64,000 nt of DNA from Archangium_A sp035910535 (GTDB lineage Bacteria; Myxococcota; Myxococcia; Myxococcales; Myxococcaceae). Under the pieces are notes generated by a model, which saw only the letters and a list, made by a program, of their open reading frames with translations, did no database searches and was not told the origin of the DNA. Made by a program: the position numbers and the translations under genes. Of this stretch, positions 32,740-44,525 are shown in pieces. Position 1 is the stretch's first letter; every line of letters begins with the position of its first letter. The stretch lies in the NCBI GenBank assembly GCA_035910535.1, contig JAMHXF010000108.1, positions 22,539 to 86,538 of the forward strand, in the 5' to 3' direction.

Positions 32740-32768
32740 TTGACCCGTTGCGGTCAGGCGGGCATAAG
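32740..32768 (+). promoter_or_regulatory. Promoter of tRNA-Pro
   Basis: TTGACC (32740-32745) and CATAAG (32763-32768) with exactly 17 bases between, starting one base after the ihfA stop. The tRNA begins 23 bases after the -10. Confidence 0.55.
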
Positions 32769-32791
32769 GCGCGCCGTCTCAACCGCAGTTC

Positions 32792-32868
<77 letters not shown>

Positions 32869-32872
32869 TTTT

Positions 32873-32926
32873 GAAGGCCCTGATTCCCGAGGCGAAAGCC
32901 AACAGGTTTCAGGGCCTTCTTCTTTT
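32873..32926 (+). terminator. Terminator of tRNA-Pro
   Basis: A perfect 11-pair stem (GAAGGCCCTGA at 32873-32883 with TCAGGGCCTTC at 32909-32919), then TTCTTTT. Loop of 25 bases. Confidence 0.75.
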
Positions 32927-32977
32927 CCACGCGGTCTGCGAAGCCGAATTTGGGTGCTGTTCTGCCGTGGGGGCGTG

Positions 32978-33730
32978 ATGCAGCGGTTGGCGTTCAAGGT
33001 TCGAGTGCGGCTGCTCACCGCAGAAGCGGGAGGCCGGAAGACGCCACTGCGCAGCGACACGCGCGTCAGCTGGGCCATCGGCAACCCCACCACCAACGAC
33101 GCCCGCCTGTATTTCGCCGGTGAGCTCTCGCCGGGCGCTTCATGTGACGGCACGTTGCGGCCGCTCTTTGGTGACGCGTGGGAGCACCTGAGCATCGGCG
33201 CCGTCATCTCGATGCACGACGGTGCGCGCGTGGTGGGGCAGGCCACCATCACCGATCTGGTGATTGGCGCGTCGGTGCCTCCGGAGGTGGTGCGCTTCGT
33301 GAGCGCGGCTCGCCGGTACTGTGACTTCATCCAAGAGGCCGGACTCGCGTCGTTGTCGGAGCGGGTTTCGGCTGCGCGGTTTCTGCTGCTCGATCTCTAC
33401 GTCGCTGCGGTTGCCCTGCCACAGAGCGAAGCGCCCGATGGCATCGATGCTGCGCCGTTGCCGACGGCTCCAAGCAGTTGGACGGCCTTCGAGCAGTTCG
33501 AGCACTACTGGGAGATCTTCGATCCCTACGCGGGTGACGAGCCCGTCGCGGGCTCGCTCACGGAAGATCTCCTCGACGTGTACCTCGACGTCTGCCGCGG
33601 CTTGAGCCTGTGGGACACCGCGCAGGATGCCGCGGCGATCTGGGAGTGGCGCTTCTCGTTCGATTCACACTGGGGCACGCACGCCATCGACGCGCTCTGG
33701 GCGCTGCACCGCGCCTGCAAGAGCATGTGA
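32978..33730 (+). CDS. EF-Tu-like beta-barrel fused to a DUF5063 domain
   Basis: A 250-residue protein. Residues about 1-95 (LAFKVRVRLLTAEAGGRKTP, GDAWEHLSIGAVISMHDGAR) resemble the C-terminal barrel of EF-Tu; about 100-250 match DUF5063 (FVSAARRYCDFI, FEQFEHYWEIFDPYAGDEPV, IWEWRFSFDSHWGTHAIDAL). No enzyme motif is visible. I prefer the ATG at 32978 to a GTG 24 bases upstream. It follows the tRNA-Pro terminator and is alone. Role unknown. Confidence 0.75.
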   Translation: MQRLAFKVRVRLLTAEAGGRKTPLRSDTRVSWAIGNPTTNDARLYFAGELSPGASCDGTLRPLFGDAWEHLSIGAVISMHDGARVVGQATITDLVIGASVPPEVVRFVSAARRYCDFIQEAGLASLSERVSAARFLLLDLYVAAVALPQSEAPDGIDAAPLPTAPSSWTAFEQFEHYWEIFDPYAGDEPVAGSLTEDLLDVYLDVCRGLSLWDTAQDAAAIWEWRFSFDSHWGTHAIDALWALHRACKSM

Positions 33731-33825
33731 GACATGTGGTGTTTTCCATCGACGGCGCAAACTTGCAGAGCGCTCGATGTGAAAGTGCTACGCAGGGTTT
33801 CCCTCACTACGGAGGTCACACACAC

Positions 33826-34065
33826 ATGCGTCGTTTGACTGCTCTTGCATTCGTTCTCTCCGCGCTCGCGGGTTGCGCCACGCTCACCAACTTCAAGACC
33901 GACGGCATGAAGAAGGCCGCCTTCGATCTCGGCTGTGAAGAAGACAAGGTCTCGATGAAGGAAGTCAGCAAGACCGAGGTCAACGTCACCGGCTGCGGCA
34001 AGAAGGCCACGTACACCGACCAGGGTGGCGGCGCGTGGACGACGAACTCCGTCAAGGCGGAGTAA
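33826..34065 (+). CDS. Small lipoprotein of unknown function
   Basis: A 79-residue protein with a lipoprotein signal (LTALAFVLSALAGC) and a mature part of about 63 residues containing FDLGCEEDKVSMKEVSKTEV and NVTGCGKKATYT, two cysteines likely bonded. GGAGGT lies 9 bases before the ATG, the strongest ribosome site in this part. A small cell-surface protein; similar Cys-pair lipoproteins occur widely in Myxococcota, from memory, without assigned role. Confidence 0.8.
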   Translation: MRRLTALAFVLSALAGCATLTNFKTDGMKKAAFDLGCEEDKVSMKEVSKTEVNVTGCGKKATYTDQGGGAWTTNSVKAE

Positions 34066-34087
34066 GCGCTTCACCGCAGGACCCACG

Positions 34088-34129
34088 AGCCGTGCGTTCG
34101 ATTCGTCGAGCGCGCGGCTTTCGTGTTTT
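34088..34129 (+). terminator. Possible terminator after the small lipoprotein
   Basis: A nine-pair stem (34088-34096 with 34111-34119; one G-U pair) with a 14-base loop, followed by TTCGTGTTTT. It lies in the gap between convergent genes. Confidence 0.45.
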
Positions 34130-34383
34130 CAGCCGTCGGGGAAGAGCTCGAGAATTCTCGTCGAGGGGGTGAGCGCGCTTCGCTCGAGGCCGCTGTGCTC
34201 GCTCGCCAGGTCGACGATTCGCGCCCATGCCGCCGCAGGATCGTTGGCCGGAACTCCGTAGTGCGTGACGACGTACCGGTGTGCCTCGCCCAACGTGAGA
34301 ATGGTCCGGGCCTGCTCGTCGGGAATGGTGATCTGAAACTGCGCTTCGAGCGCGGTGACGAACTCGACGACGTCGAGCCCCAC
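34129..34383 (-). CDS. Acyl-carrier-protein-like protein lacking the attachment serine
   Basis: An 84-residue protein: GLDVVEFVTALEAQFQITIP, then EQARTILTLGEAHRYVVTHY. This matches helix 2 onward of an acyl carrier protein, but the normal DSL motif reads GLD at the very start, so the serine carrying phosphopantetheine is absent, as is helix 1. GTG start one base after the stop of the symporter gene. It could bind a partner as an ACP mimic, or be a degraded ACP; the acidic face is intact. Last gene of the five-gene operon 43097-34129. Confidence 0.65.
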   Translation of the reverse strand: MGLDVVEFVTALEAQFQITIPDEQARTILTLGEAHRYVVTHYGVPANDPAAAWARIVDLASEHSGLERSALTPSTRILELFPDG

Positions 34384-34384
34384 G

Positions 34385-35659
34385 TCAGCTCTGCTTTCGT
34401 TCGAGCGCTGCGCGCGCCTGCTCGAGGTTCAGCGCGCCTTCCCACCTCGAGACGACGATCGTCGCCACGGCGTTGCCGACGAGGTTCGTCAGCGCCCGCG
34501 CTTCAGACATGAAGCGGTCGATGCCGATGAGCAACGCGAGACCTGCAACCGGCACGGTGCCCACCGACGTCAACGTCGCCGCCAGTGTCACGAAGCCGCT
34601 GCCCGTCACGCTCGCGGCGCCCTTGGAGGTCAGCAGCAGAACGCCGAGCAACGCGAGCTGCTCCGTCAACGTGAACGGTTGATCGAGCGCCTGCGCGACG
34701 AAGACGCTCGCCATGGTCAGGTAGATGCACGTGCCATCGAGGTTGAACGAGTAGCCCGTCGGCACCACGAGCCGAACCACCGGCCCCGCGCAGCCCAGGT
34801 TCTCGAGCTTGGTCATCAAGTCTGGCAGCGCCGACTCAGACGACGAGGTGCCCAGCACCAACACCAGTTCGTCCTTGAGGTGCCGCACCAACTTGAAGAT
34901 CGACAGGCCGACGGCGCGCAGCCCGAGCCCCAGCACACCAAACACGAAGAGCAGGGCGGTCGCATAGAAAGACAGAATCAGCTGCAGCAGGTTGCCCAGC
35001 GTCTCGAAGCCGAACTTGCCGATGGTGAAGGCCATCGCGCCGAACGCGCCGACGGGCGCGAGCCGCATCACCACGCCGACCAGCGCGAAGAACGCCGTCG
35101 AGACGTGCTCGAGGCCACGCACGATGGGCTTGCCGCGGTCTCCGAGGCCGGCCACCGCGATGCCCGTCATCACCGCGAGCAACAACACCTGCAGCACTTC
35201 ACCGCCGACGAACGCGCCGACGAAGCTCTCGGGAATCAGCGCTTGCAGGTGCTCGACGACGCCATGGGGCCGCGGGCCCGAGAGCGTCTTGTCGAGCTTG
35301 CTGGTGTCGAGATCTTCGACGCGCGCGTGAATGCCTCGACCGGGCCCCACGACGTTGACGACGAGCAACCCGAGCGCCAGCGCCACCGTCGTCATCAGCT
35401 CGAACCAGATCAGCGCCTTCGCGCCGACGCGGCCGACCTTCTTCAAGTCGCCCATGCCGGCGATGCCGACCGTCACCGTCGTGAAGACGATGGGGGCGAT
35501 CAGCATCTTGATCAGCTTCACGAAGCCCGAGCCGAGGGGCTCGAGCGCAGCGCCCCAACCGGGCTTCACCACGCCGAGCACGATGCCCAGCGCCACGCCC
35601 ACCAGCACCTGGAGGTAGAGCGTCGAACCGCTTCGGCCCGGCGCTGCAGGTGCGCTCAC
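34385..35659 (-). CDS. Dicarboxylate/amino acid:cation symporter (DAACS, DctA/GltP-like)
   Basis: A 424-residue sodium- or proton-coupled carrier. Ten or so hydrophobic segments, the re-entrant GTSSSESALP hairpin, and the NLDGT motif in PTGYSFNLDGTCIYLTMASV mark the family that takes up C4-dicarboxylates, glutamate or aspartate; GIDRFMSEARALTNLVGNAV is the late TM8 signature. The GTG start overlaps the stop of the Cys-rich lipoprotein (GTGA), so the two are translated together, an unusual pairing. Substrate cannot be told. Confidence 0.93.
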   Translation of the reverse strand: MSAPAAPGRSGSTLYLQVLVGVALGIVLGVVKPGWGAALEPLGSGFVKLIKMLIAPIVFTTVTVGIAGMGDLKKVGRVGAKALIWFELMTTVALALGLLVVNVVGPGRGIHARVEDLDTSKLDKTLSGPRPHGVVEHLQALIPESFVGAFVGGEVLQVLLLAVMTGIAVAGLGDRGKPIVRGLEHVSTAFFALVGVVMRLAPVGAFGAMAFTIGKFGFETLGNLLQLILSFYATALLFVFGVLGLGLRAVGLSIFKLVRHLKDELVLVLGTSSSESALPDLMTKLENLGCAGPVVRLVVPTGYSFNLDGTCIYLTMASVFVAQALDQPFTLTEQLALLGVLLLTSKGAASVTGSGFVTLAATLTSVGTVPVAGLALLIGIDRFMSEARALTNLVGNAVATIVVSRWEGALNLEQARAALERKQS

Positions 35660-38600
35660 GGCGCGCAGGCGTTGCTGACGCAGTTGCCTGAGGCGCAGTC
35701 ATTGCCCGACGAGCAACCCACGCCGATGGCGCAGTCACGCCCACCACCGCCGCTCATTCCGTTCACGATGAAGCCTGTCGCGGCCACGGTCTCGGTGATG
35801 GCGTTGTTGCGCCCGCCGCCGATGACGTCGTTGACCAGGCGGACCCACGGGTTTCCGATGCGCTTGCTGGCGGTGATGCCCAGCGTCGGCGCCCCGTTGA
35901 CCGCGGCGACGATCGCGTCGGCGACCGTCTCTGCTGTCGCGGCCGCAGAGACGTCGACCGCAACGCTCGAGGGCGTGCACACGCTCGTGCCAACACCCCC
36001 GTCAGCCGCCGGCGCCGGCTTCGAGAAGCAGAACACCGTCGCCGAGTTGGTGCCGTCGTTGAGCGTGAACGTCTCTCCGTCGAACAGGCTGGCCGTGGTG
36101 GTGATGAGCCCGGTCGCTTCGACAGGGGGTTGTGCGACGGAGCAGCTCGAGTTGCACGTACCGCACGCGCTGATGTTGCGATCGTCACACTGCTCGTTGC
36201 CCACCGCGACGACGCCATCCCCGCAGACATTCCCAGTCAACGACAGGGACGCAGTACACGTGTCGTTGCAGGCGCTGCAGGTGGTCGTGCCGTAGTTGCA
36301 GGTCGTCTCCGTGGTGGTGTTGCCGTCATCGCACGCCTCCACGCCACCGTCGGCGGTGGGGCCGTTGGTGATGCCGTCACCACACCTCGGGCCGATGAGC
36401 GAATACTGCGCCTGGCAGTTACCCGCGCAGCCGGTGCACGACGCTGTGCCGTACGCGCATGAGGTCTCGGTGATGGCGTTCCCGTCGTCACAGACCTCGG
36501 TGCCTCCGTCGAGCGTGGGGCCGTTGATCACGTTGTCGCCGCAGAACACGCCGGTGCGCGCGATGACGTTCTGACAGTTCGCGCTGCAGACGTTGCAGGT
36601 GCCCTGTCCGTACGGACAATTCGGCTCGGTGGTGACGTTGCCGTCGTCGCACGGCTCGAGGCCACCATCACCCTGCGTGTTGCGAACGTTGTCGCCGCAC
36701 ACGCCGCCGGTCAGCGAGAACTGCGCCATGCAGTTTGCGGTGCACGCCACGCACGTCGCGGTGCCGTACGCGCAGCTCGTCTCGGTGATGATGTTGCCGT
36801 CGTCGCACGCTTCGCCGCCGCCGTCGGGCATGTAGAGGTCGCGCACGTTGTCGCCGCAGCGCGAGCCCACGAGGTTCAGCACGGCCCCACAGTCTGCCGC
36901 GCAACCAGTGCACACCGGGGTGCCGTAGTCGCAGCGCATTTCGGTGATGACGTTGCCGTCGTCGCAGGCCTCGAAGCCCGCGTCGCGAATGTTGCGGAAG
37001 CCATCGCCACACACGTTGTTCTTGCAGCCGGCCACACAAGGGTCGTCGTTGGCCGAGTTGCCGTCGTCGCACTGCTCGCCCGCCGTCGCGTTTCTGATGG
37101 CATCGCCGCAGCGTGAGAACGAGCAGTTGGCGTTGCACGAAACCGTCTCTCCGCCCGTGTCGCACTGCTCCGGAGGAACGGTGTTCGGGTTCAGTTTGCT
37201 GTCGCCACACGCGGCGACAGTACAGTCGGCGTTGCAGGTGGCGCTGTTGCCGCCCGTGTCACACGCCTCGCCGCGCGTCGCGTTGCGCTTCGAGTCGCCG
37301 CAGAAGGCCGCCGTGCAGTCGGTGTCGCAGGTCGCCGTCTCGGCGCCGGCGTCAGCCGTCAACCCGCCAGGCACGTCGCACTGCTCACCGGCGCTCGCGT
37401 TGACGACGCCGTCGCCGCAAATGCGCGTGGTGCAGTTGATGTTGCAGGTCAGCGACTCGCCGCCAGTGTCGCACTGCTCCGTCGGAGGGCCGACGGTGCG
37501 CACCAACGTGTCGCCACAGAACGTCAGCTTGCACAGCGACGTGCAGCCGTCGTTGTCGAGCCCGTTGCCGTCGTCGCACTCTTCGCCCAGTGGGGCTTCG
37601 ACGAAGCCGTTGCCGCACTGACCGGTTGAACGACAATCTTCAGCGCAGGTGTCGCCACCGACAGTGTTGCCGTCGTCGCAGAGCTCGAAGCCGCCGTCGA
37701 CGAGCACTGGGTCGAGCTGGAAGTCGCCACACACTTCGCTGCCACGGCAGTCGGCGCGGCAGCCATCGCCACCGTCGCGGTTGCCGTCGTCACATTGCTC
37801 GAAGCCACCGTCAAGAAGCACCGGGTCGACGAGGTTGTCGCCACACACCTCGAAGCCGACGCAGTCCGCGCGGCAGCCGTCACCGCCAACGCGGTTGCCG
37901 TCGTCGCAGGCCTCACTGCCGCCATCGAGGAGCAGCGGGTCGAGGTGCGTGTCGCCGCACACTTCGATGCCCTGACAGTCGGCGCGGCAGCCATCGCCGC
38001 CGTCACGGTTGCCGTCGTCGCACTGCTCGCTGCCGCCGTCTCGAAGCGCGATGTCACGGCGGTTGTCGCCGCACACCTCGAGGCCGCGACAGTCGCTGGC
38101 ACAGCCGTCACCTGACACGTTGTTGCCGTCGTCGCACAGCTCGCCCGGGTCCCGGTGGCCGTTGCCGCAGCGGGGAATGAGGCAGGTGTTGCCACAGTCG
38201 TCGCCTTCGATCTGGTTGCCGTCGTCGCACTCCTCGTTGCGCACGCCGCCGTCCCACGCGGCGCGCATGTCGGTGATGCCGTTGCCGCAGAGCTTGAGCA
38301 CGCAGGTCTCGGAGCACCACTGGCCGCCGTTCGCGAGGAGCCCGCCGTCTGCATCGCCGTCGTCACAGGCCTCCGCGCCGCCGTCGGTGAAGGTGTCTCG
38401 CACGCGATCGCCGCAGCGCTTCCACCGGCAGGAACTGGCGCAGTCTTCTTCGCCGTCGCACTGCTCGCCGACGGCGGTGTCGGTGATGTTGTTGCCGCAC
38501 GTCTCGTTCGACTTGCAGTCCGCCGAGCAGCCGTCTCCGTCGACGGTGTCGCCGACGTCGCAGACCTCGTTGCCGCCGTCGAACCGCGCGTCGAGGCGAC

Positions 38601-39075
38601 GGTCTCCGCAGCGCTTGAACTGGCACTCGACGTTGCAGTCGTGACCGCCGTCTTTGAAGTCGTCGCAGTCTTCGCCTTCATCGGTGATGCCGTTGCCGCA
38701 GCCTTCGCGCGACTTGCAGTCGGCCGAGCAGCCGTCGCCGCCGACCGTGTTGCCGTCGTCGCAGGTCTCGAGCGGCTGACCGTTCTCGTCGTTCAGATCG
38801 CTGTCGACCAGGGCATCACCGCACACGCCGGCGCCGCGGCAGTCAGAGCGGCACCCGTCGTAGTTGTTGCGGTTGCCGTCGTCGCAGGCCTCGCCGGCTT
38901 CTTTGATGCCGTTGCCGCACGAGTCACCGGTGCGAACGCACTGGCGGCCGTCGGCGGTGCATTCAAAGCCAGCGGGGCACACCACACCCGACGTGCAGCG
39001 CTGACTTGCGGGCTCGAAACATGACGCGGTGAAGATCGCGACGGAACACAGACACAGTCGTTGAAAGAGCGTCAT
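35656..39075 (-). CDS. Giant lipoprotein of about 24 cysteine-rich repeats (DUF4215 / Myxococcus Cys-rich repeat)
   Basis: A 1139-residue protein with a lipoprotein signal (FQRLCLCSVAIFTASC). By my count about 24 repeats follow, each opening with CGD or CGN and continuing with CDDGN and C-x3-C. The first 13 are the short type (CDDGNRDGGDGCRADC); the last six or so are longer, with TETSCAYGTATC. The C-terminal 180 residues hold a beta-rich region and a final Cys cluster (DCAIGVGCSSGNDCASGNC). Likely a stiff, disulfide-rich cell-surface rod. It lies between a TPR/PEGA protein (3-base gap) and a dicarboxylate-type symporter (GTGA overlap), all under one likely promoter. Confidence 0.9.
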   Translation of the reverse strand: MTLFQRLCLCSVAIFTASCFEPASQRCTSGVVCPAGFECTADGRQCVRTGDSCGNGIKEAGEACDDGNRNNYDGCRSDCRGAGVCGDALVDSDLNDENGQPLETCDDGNTVGGDGCSADCKSREGCGNGITDEGEDCDDFKDGGHDCNVECQFKRCGDRRLDARFDGGNEVCDVGDTVDGDGCSADCKSNETCGNNITDTAVGEQCDGEEDCASSCRWKRCGDRVRDTFTDGGAEACDDGDADGGLLANGGQWCSETCVLKLCGNGITDMRAAWDGGVRNEECDDGNQIEGDDCGNTCLIPRCGNGHRDPGELCDDGNNVSGDGCASDCRGLEVCGDNRRDIALRDGGSEQCDDGNRDGGDGCRADCQGIEVCGDTHLDPLLLDGGSEACDDGNRVGGDGCRADCVGFEVCGDNLVDPVLLDGGFEQCDDGNRDGGDGCRADCRGSEVCGDFQLDPVLVDGGFELCDDGNTVGGDTCAEDCRSTGQCGNGFVEAPLGEECDDGNGLDNDGCTSLCKLTFCGDTLVRTVGPPTEQCDTGGESLTCNINCTTRICGDGVVNASAGEQCDVPGGLTADAGAETATCDTDCTAAFCGDSKRNATRGEACDTGGNSATCNADCTVAACGDSKLNPNTVPPEQCDTGGETVSCNANCSFSRCGDAIRNATAGEQCDDGNSANDDPCVAGCKNNVCGDGFRNIRDAGFEACDDGNVITEMRCDYGTPVCTGCAADCGAVLNLVGSRCGDNVRDLYMPDGGGEACDDGNIITETSCAYGTATCVACTANCMAQFSLTGGVCGDNVRNTQGDGGLEPCDDGNVTTEPNCPYGQGTCNVCSANCQNVIARTGVFCGDNVINGPTLDGGTEVCDDGNAITETSCAYGTASCTGCAGNCQAQYSLIGPRCGDGITNGPTADGGVEACDDGNTTTETTCNYGTTTCSACNDTCTASLSLTGNVCGDGVVAVGNEQCDDRNISACGTCNSSCSVAQPPVEATGLITTTASLFDGETFTLNDGTNSATVFCFSKPAPAADGGVGTSVCTPSSVAVDVSAAATAETVADAIVAAVNGAPTLGITASKRIGNPWVRLVNDVIGGGRNNAITETVAATGFIVNGMSGGGGRDCAIGVGCSSGNDCASGNCVSNACAP

Positions 39076-39078
39076 GTT

Positions 39079-40077
39079 TTAGAACTTGAGCGACGCCATG
39101 GCGCCGGCTCCAAAAGGGGAAAGGAGCGGCACGATCGTGACTTGCGGCGTGGCCTCGACGTTCACCGTCTTGCGGTAACCGACGGGCCGTCCGACGTAAA
39201 AGAGAACGAGACTCGCGGCGACGGCAGCACCACCGACGGCGTACATCGCCACGGCGCCGGTCTGCAGGCTGGTGGCGCTCGTGCGGCGATCGTCGAGCGC
39301 CGGAGTGACCTGACAGGGCGTGTGGTTGATGACGTCGGCGCAGCCAGAGATGCCCTGGTCGTATTGATCGAGCTCGCCCTTGGCCGCCATGTGCATGCCG
39401 AAGCCGACTCCCGCTGCCGCGACACCCGCCCCGAGCACCGCCCACGGAATGACGGGGCTGAAGGCGCGCCTGTACTCGGTGAGCTCTTCGGTGCGGTACA
39501 CGCGCATGTCGAAGGTCTGTGAGTCGCCGCCCGCAAGCGTGAGCGAACGTTCGTCGGGGAGCAGGCCTTCTTTCGAGGCGCTCAAGGTGTGTTGGCCCGC
39601 GCGAATGAGCCCGTCCCACGTGCCGGGGCCGGTGAAGATCGTCTTGCCGTCGAGCCGCACCGTGGCGCCCTCGAAGCTGCAGTTGACCTTCATCTTGGTC
39701 AGCTGCCGTTCGATGAGCGCCAGGTAGCGCTGGGCTTGCTGAAACTTGTCGTCGTCGAGCGGCGACGCGCCGAACTTCAACGCCGAGGTCAGGTGCTCGT
39801 GAACTTCGACGGGCTGGTCGAGGTTCACCAGCGCCAGCGCGAGGTTGTAGTGAATGGCGGGGTGATCCCACACTTGAAGGGCTTCACGGTACGAGACGGC
39901 CGCCTTGGGAAAGAGCGACTCCTTGAGCGCGGCGTTGCCTTCGCGGAACAGCGCGATGGCCTGGGTCTGCTTGTCTTTCGAGACACCTTTGGCCCACGGG
40001 CGCTCAGGTTCTTCAGCGGCGAATGCAGTGCTCACTGCAAGTGCGACCGCGAGCGCGGCCCAACGTCCGTTCGTCAT
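39079..40077 (-). CDS. Exported TPR and PEGA-domain protein
   Basis: A 332-residue protein with a cleavable signal (ALAVALAVSTAFAAEE), TPR-like helices (ALFREGNAALKESLFPKAA, HYNLALALVNLDQPVE), a PEGA domain near 150-190 (VRLDGKTIFTGPGTWDGLIR) and one membrane helix near 230 (AVLGAGVAAAGVGF) and another near 290. The ATG at 40077 has GAGGGG just before it; a GTG at 40095 overlaps the kinase stop. PEGA domains sit on the outside of bacteria and may bind surface layers. Second gene of the five-gene operon, 14 bases after the kinase. Confidence 0.78.
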   Translation of the reverse strand: MTNGRWAALAVALAVSTAFAAEEPERPWAKGVSKDKQTQAIALFREGNAALKESLFPKAAVSYREALQVWDHPAIHYNLALALVNLDQPVEVHEHLTSALKFGASPLDDDKFQQAQRYLALIERQLTKMKVNCSFEGATVRLDGKTIFTGPGTWDGLIRAGQHTLSASKEGLLPDERSLTLAGGDSQTFDMRVYRTEELTEYRRAFSPVIPWAVLGAGVAAAGVGFGMHMAAKGELDQYDQGISGCADVINHTPCQVTPALDDRRTSATSLQTGAVAMYAVGGAAVAASLVLFYVGRPVGYRKTVNVEATPQVTIVPLLSPFGAGAMASLKF

Positions 40078-40091
40078 GATTCCCCTCGATG

Positions 40092-43097
<3,006 letters not shown>

Positions 43098-43202
43098 AAG
43101 GTCCTCACGTCAGCGGGCGCTGCGTTTCGCGGGTTGCGGGCAGAGTGTAGCGGCTTTCAACCGCAGCGGACTACTTGAGATGTGGTGTTCCGCGCCACCC
43201 CT

Positions 43203-43523
43203 CTAGTCCTCGGCTTTGGTGATCTGCTCGAGCGTTTTGGCCGGGTCGAGGTACTCGGCGAACTTTCGGGTCAGGTACTTGGTGGCCTGACCGCGCAACA
43301 GCATGCCCGGGTCGCTGGCTTCCCCGGCGATGCGCGCGCCCTCGACAGCCAGCTTGCCGTCGATGGAGATGCCCATGGCCTTGCCCTTCATGCTGGCGGC
43401 GATGCCGTCCCAGGCCGACGAAACGCCGTACTTGCGGTTCCAGTAGCCGAGCAGGGCTTCGACGCGCTTCTTGGCTTCTTCCACCGGCAACGAGTTGGGA
43501 ACTTCGAACTTGATGAGACCCAT
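43203..43523 (-). CDS. PF09650-like polyhydroxyalkanoic-acid-system protein
   Basis: A 106-residue protein: GLIKFEVPNSLPVEEAKKRV, ALLGYWNRKYGVSSAWDG, then MGISIDGKLAVEGARI and ATKYLTRKFAEYLDP. The pattern matches the small putative PHA-granule protein family PF09650 (SCP2-like). No PHA synthase is nearby, so a granule role is only a family name. It lies 3 bases after the c-di-AMP synthase gene on the same strand, probably co-transcribed. Confidence 0.65.
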   Translation of the reverse strand: MGLIKFEVPNSLPVEEAKKRVEALLGYWNRKYGVSSAWDGIAASMKGKAMGISIDGKLAVEGARIAGEASDPGMLLRGQATKYLTRKFAEYLDPAKTLEQITKAED

Positions 43524-43526
43524 GGC

Positions 43527-44408
43527 TTAAGTCCTCCGCGCCGTCTGGTGGAGCTCGAGCACGATGTTGCCCTCCTTGAAGAGGCGCACCGCACCCGAGG
43601 TCTGACTCACCACCAGCGCGATACAGCGCGTGGTGGCGGTGATGCTGGCGGCAGCGGCGTGGCGCGCGCCGAGCCCCAGCGGAATCTTCACGTTCTCGTC
43701 GCTCGCCGACAAGTACCGGCCGGCTGCGAGCACGACCCCGTCTTCACGAATGACAAAGGCGCCGTCGAGCACCGAGAAATTCTTGATCGCCTCGCGGATT
43801 CTCGGGTCGAGCACGTTGCGCTCGCTCTCTGAGATTCCCTGAAATGGGTTGATGGTCAACTGGCGGCTGGTTTCCATCACGGCGTTGTGATCGCCGATGG
43901 TGAGAATCGTGCCGATGGGGTGGCCTTCGAAGCCCTCCTGCCCAATTTGCAGCGCGAGTTGAATGAGCGCGTCGACGACCTGTGAATTGAACTCGTCGCC
44001 GAGCTTCACGCCTTCGATGGCCACCCGATCGTCGAGCGAGCCGCCGATACGCATCGTCATCATGGTGTCGAGGTGCCGCCCGATGCGGCCAGTGAGGCAC
44101 AAGACCGCGTCGCCTTCCTTGAACTGCCCCTGCGCGAGCGCGGAGACGATCGCCATCTTCACGCGCTCGGTGCGCGAGTAGTCGTACGCGGGGATCACGA
44201 TGGCGCGTTCTTTTCGCACCATCATCTCGGTGCCCAGCGCCTGACTCGTCACCGCGTAGATGAGCTTCTTTCGACACTTGCGCCCGCGGAGATCGGTCGG
44301 CGCGATGGGTGAGTCGCCGATCACCAGCAGGTGATCGACCTCGGGCTGACTCGCGAGCGCCAACGCGCTCTTGAGAAATTCACGGTCGAGGCGATTCGTG
44401 TCCGACAT
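43527..44408 (-). CDS. cdaZ: Diadenylate cyclase of the CdaZ/DacZ type
   Basis: A 293-residue protein. The last 120 residues are a DisA_N (DAC) domain: SVLDGAFVIREDGVVLAAGR holds the DGA motif and LGLGARHAAAASITATTRCI the GxRH motif, though the usual RHR is RHA here; QTSGAVRLFKEGN follows. The first part resembles the C-terminal domain of pyruvate kinase (ALAQGQFKEGDAVLCLTGR), the layout of the archaeal-type CdaZ. It should join two ATP into cyclic di-AMP, a messenger for ion and osmotic control. TACACT lies 8 bases before the ATG. Divergent from dksA. Confidence 0.85.
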   Translation of the reverse strand: MSDTNRLDREFLKSALALASQPEVDHLLVIGDSPIAPTDLRGRKCRKKLIYAVTSQALGTEMMVRKERAIVIPAYDYSRTERVKMAIVSALAQGQFKEGDAVLCLTGRIGRHLDTMMTMRIGGSLDDRVAIEGVKLGDEFNSQVVDALIQLALQIGQEGFEGHPIGTILTIGDHNAVMETSRQLTINPFQGISESERNVLDPRIREAIKNFSVLDGAFVIREDGVVLAAGRYLSASDENVKIPLGLGARHAAAASITATTRCIALVVSQTSGAVRLFKEGNIVLELHQTARRT

Positions 44409-44462
44409 GCGCGCGGAGTGTAAATTGTTCCGAGTGATTTCAAAGGTTTATTTATCTAGGCC

Positions 44463-44491
44463 TTGACTTGTGAAGGCCTCGTCTCCATAGT
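44463..44491 (+). promoter_or_regulatory. Promoter of the dksA-like gene
   Basis: TTGACT (44463-44468) and CATAGT (44486-44491) with exactly 17 bases between. Lies in an AT-richer island between divergent cdaZ and dksA. Confidence 0.6.
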
Positions 44492-44525
44492 GCCGCGCCT
44501 TCGTTTTCCAGCCCTCGAGGAGCCA

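Noticed and set aside
35656..39075. Repetitive DNA resembling a CRISPR array
   Set aside because: Period is irregular, repeats are in frame and encode CDDGN units; no short unique spacers.
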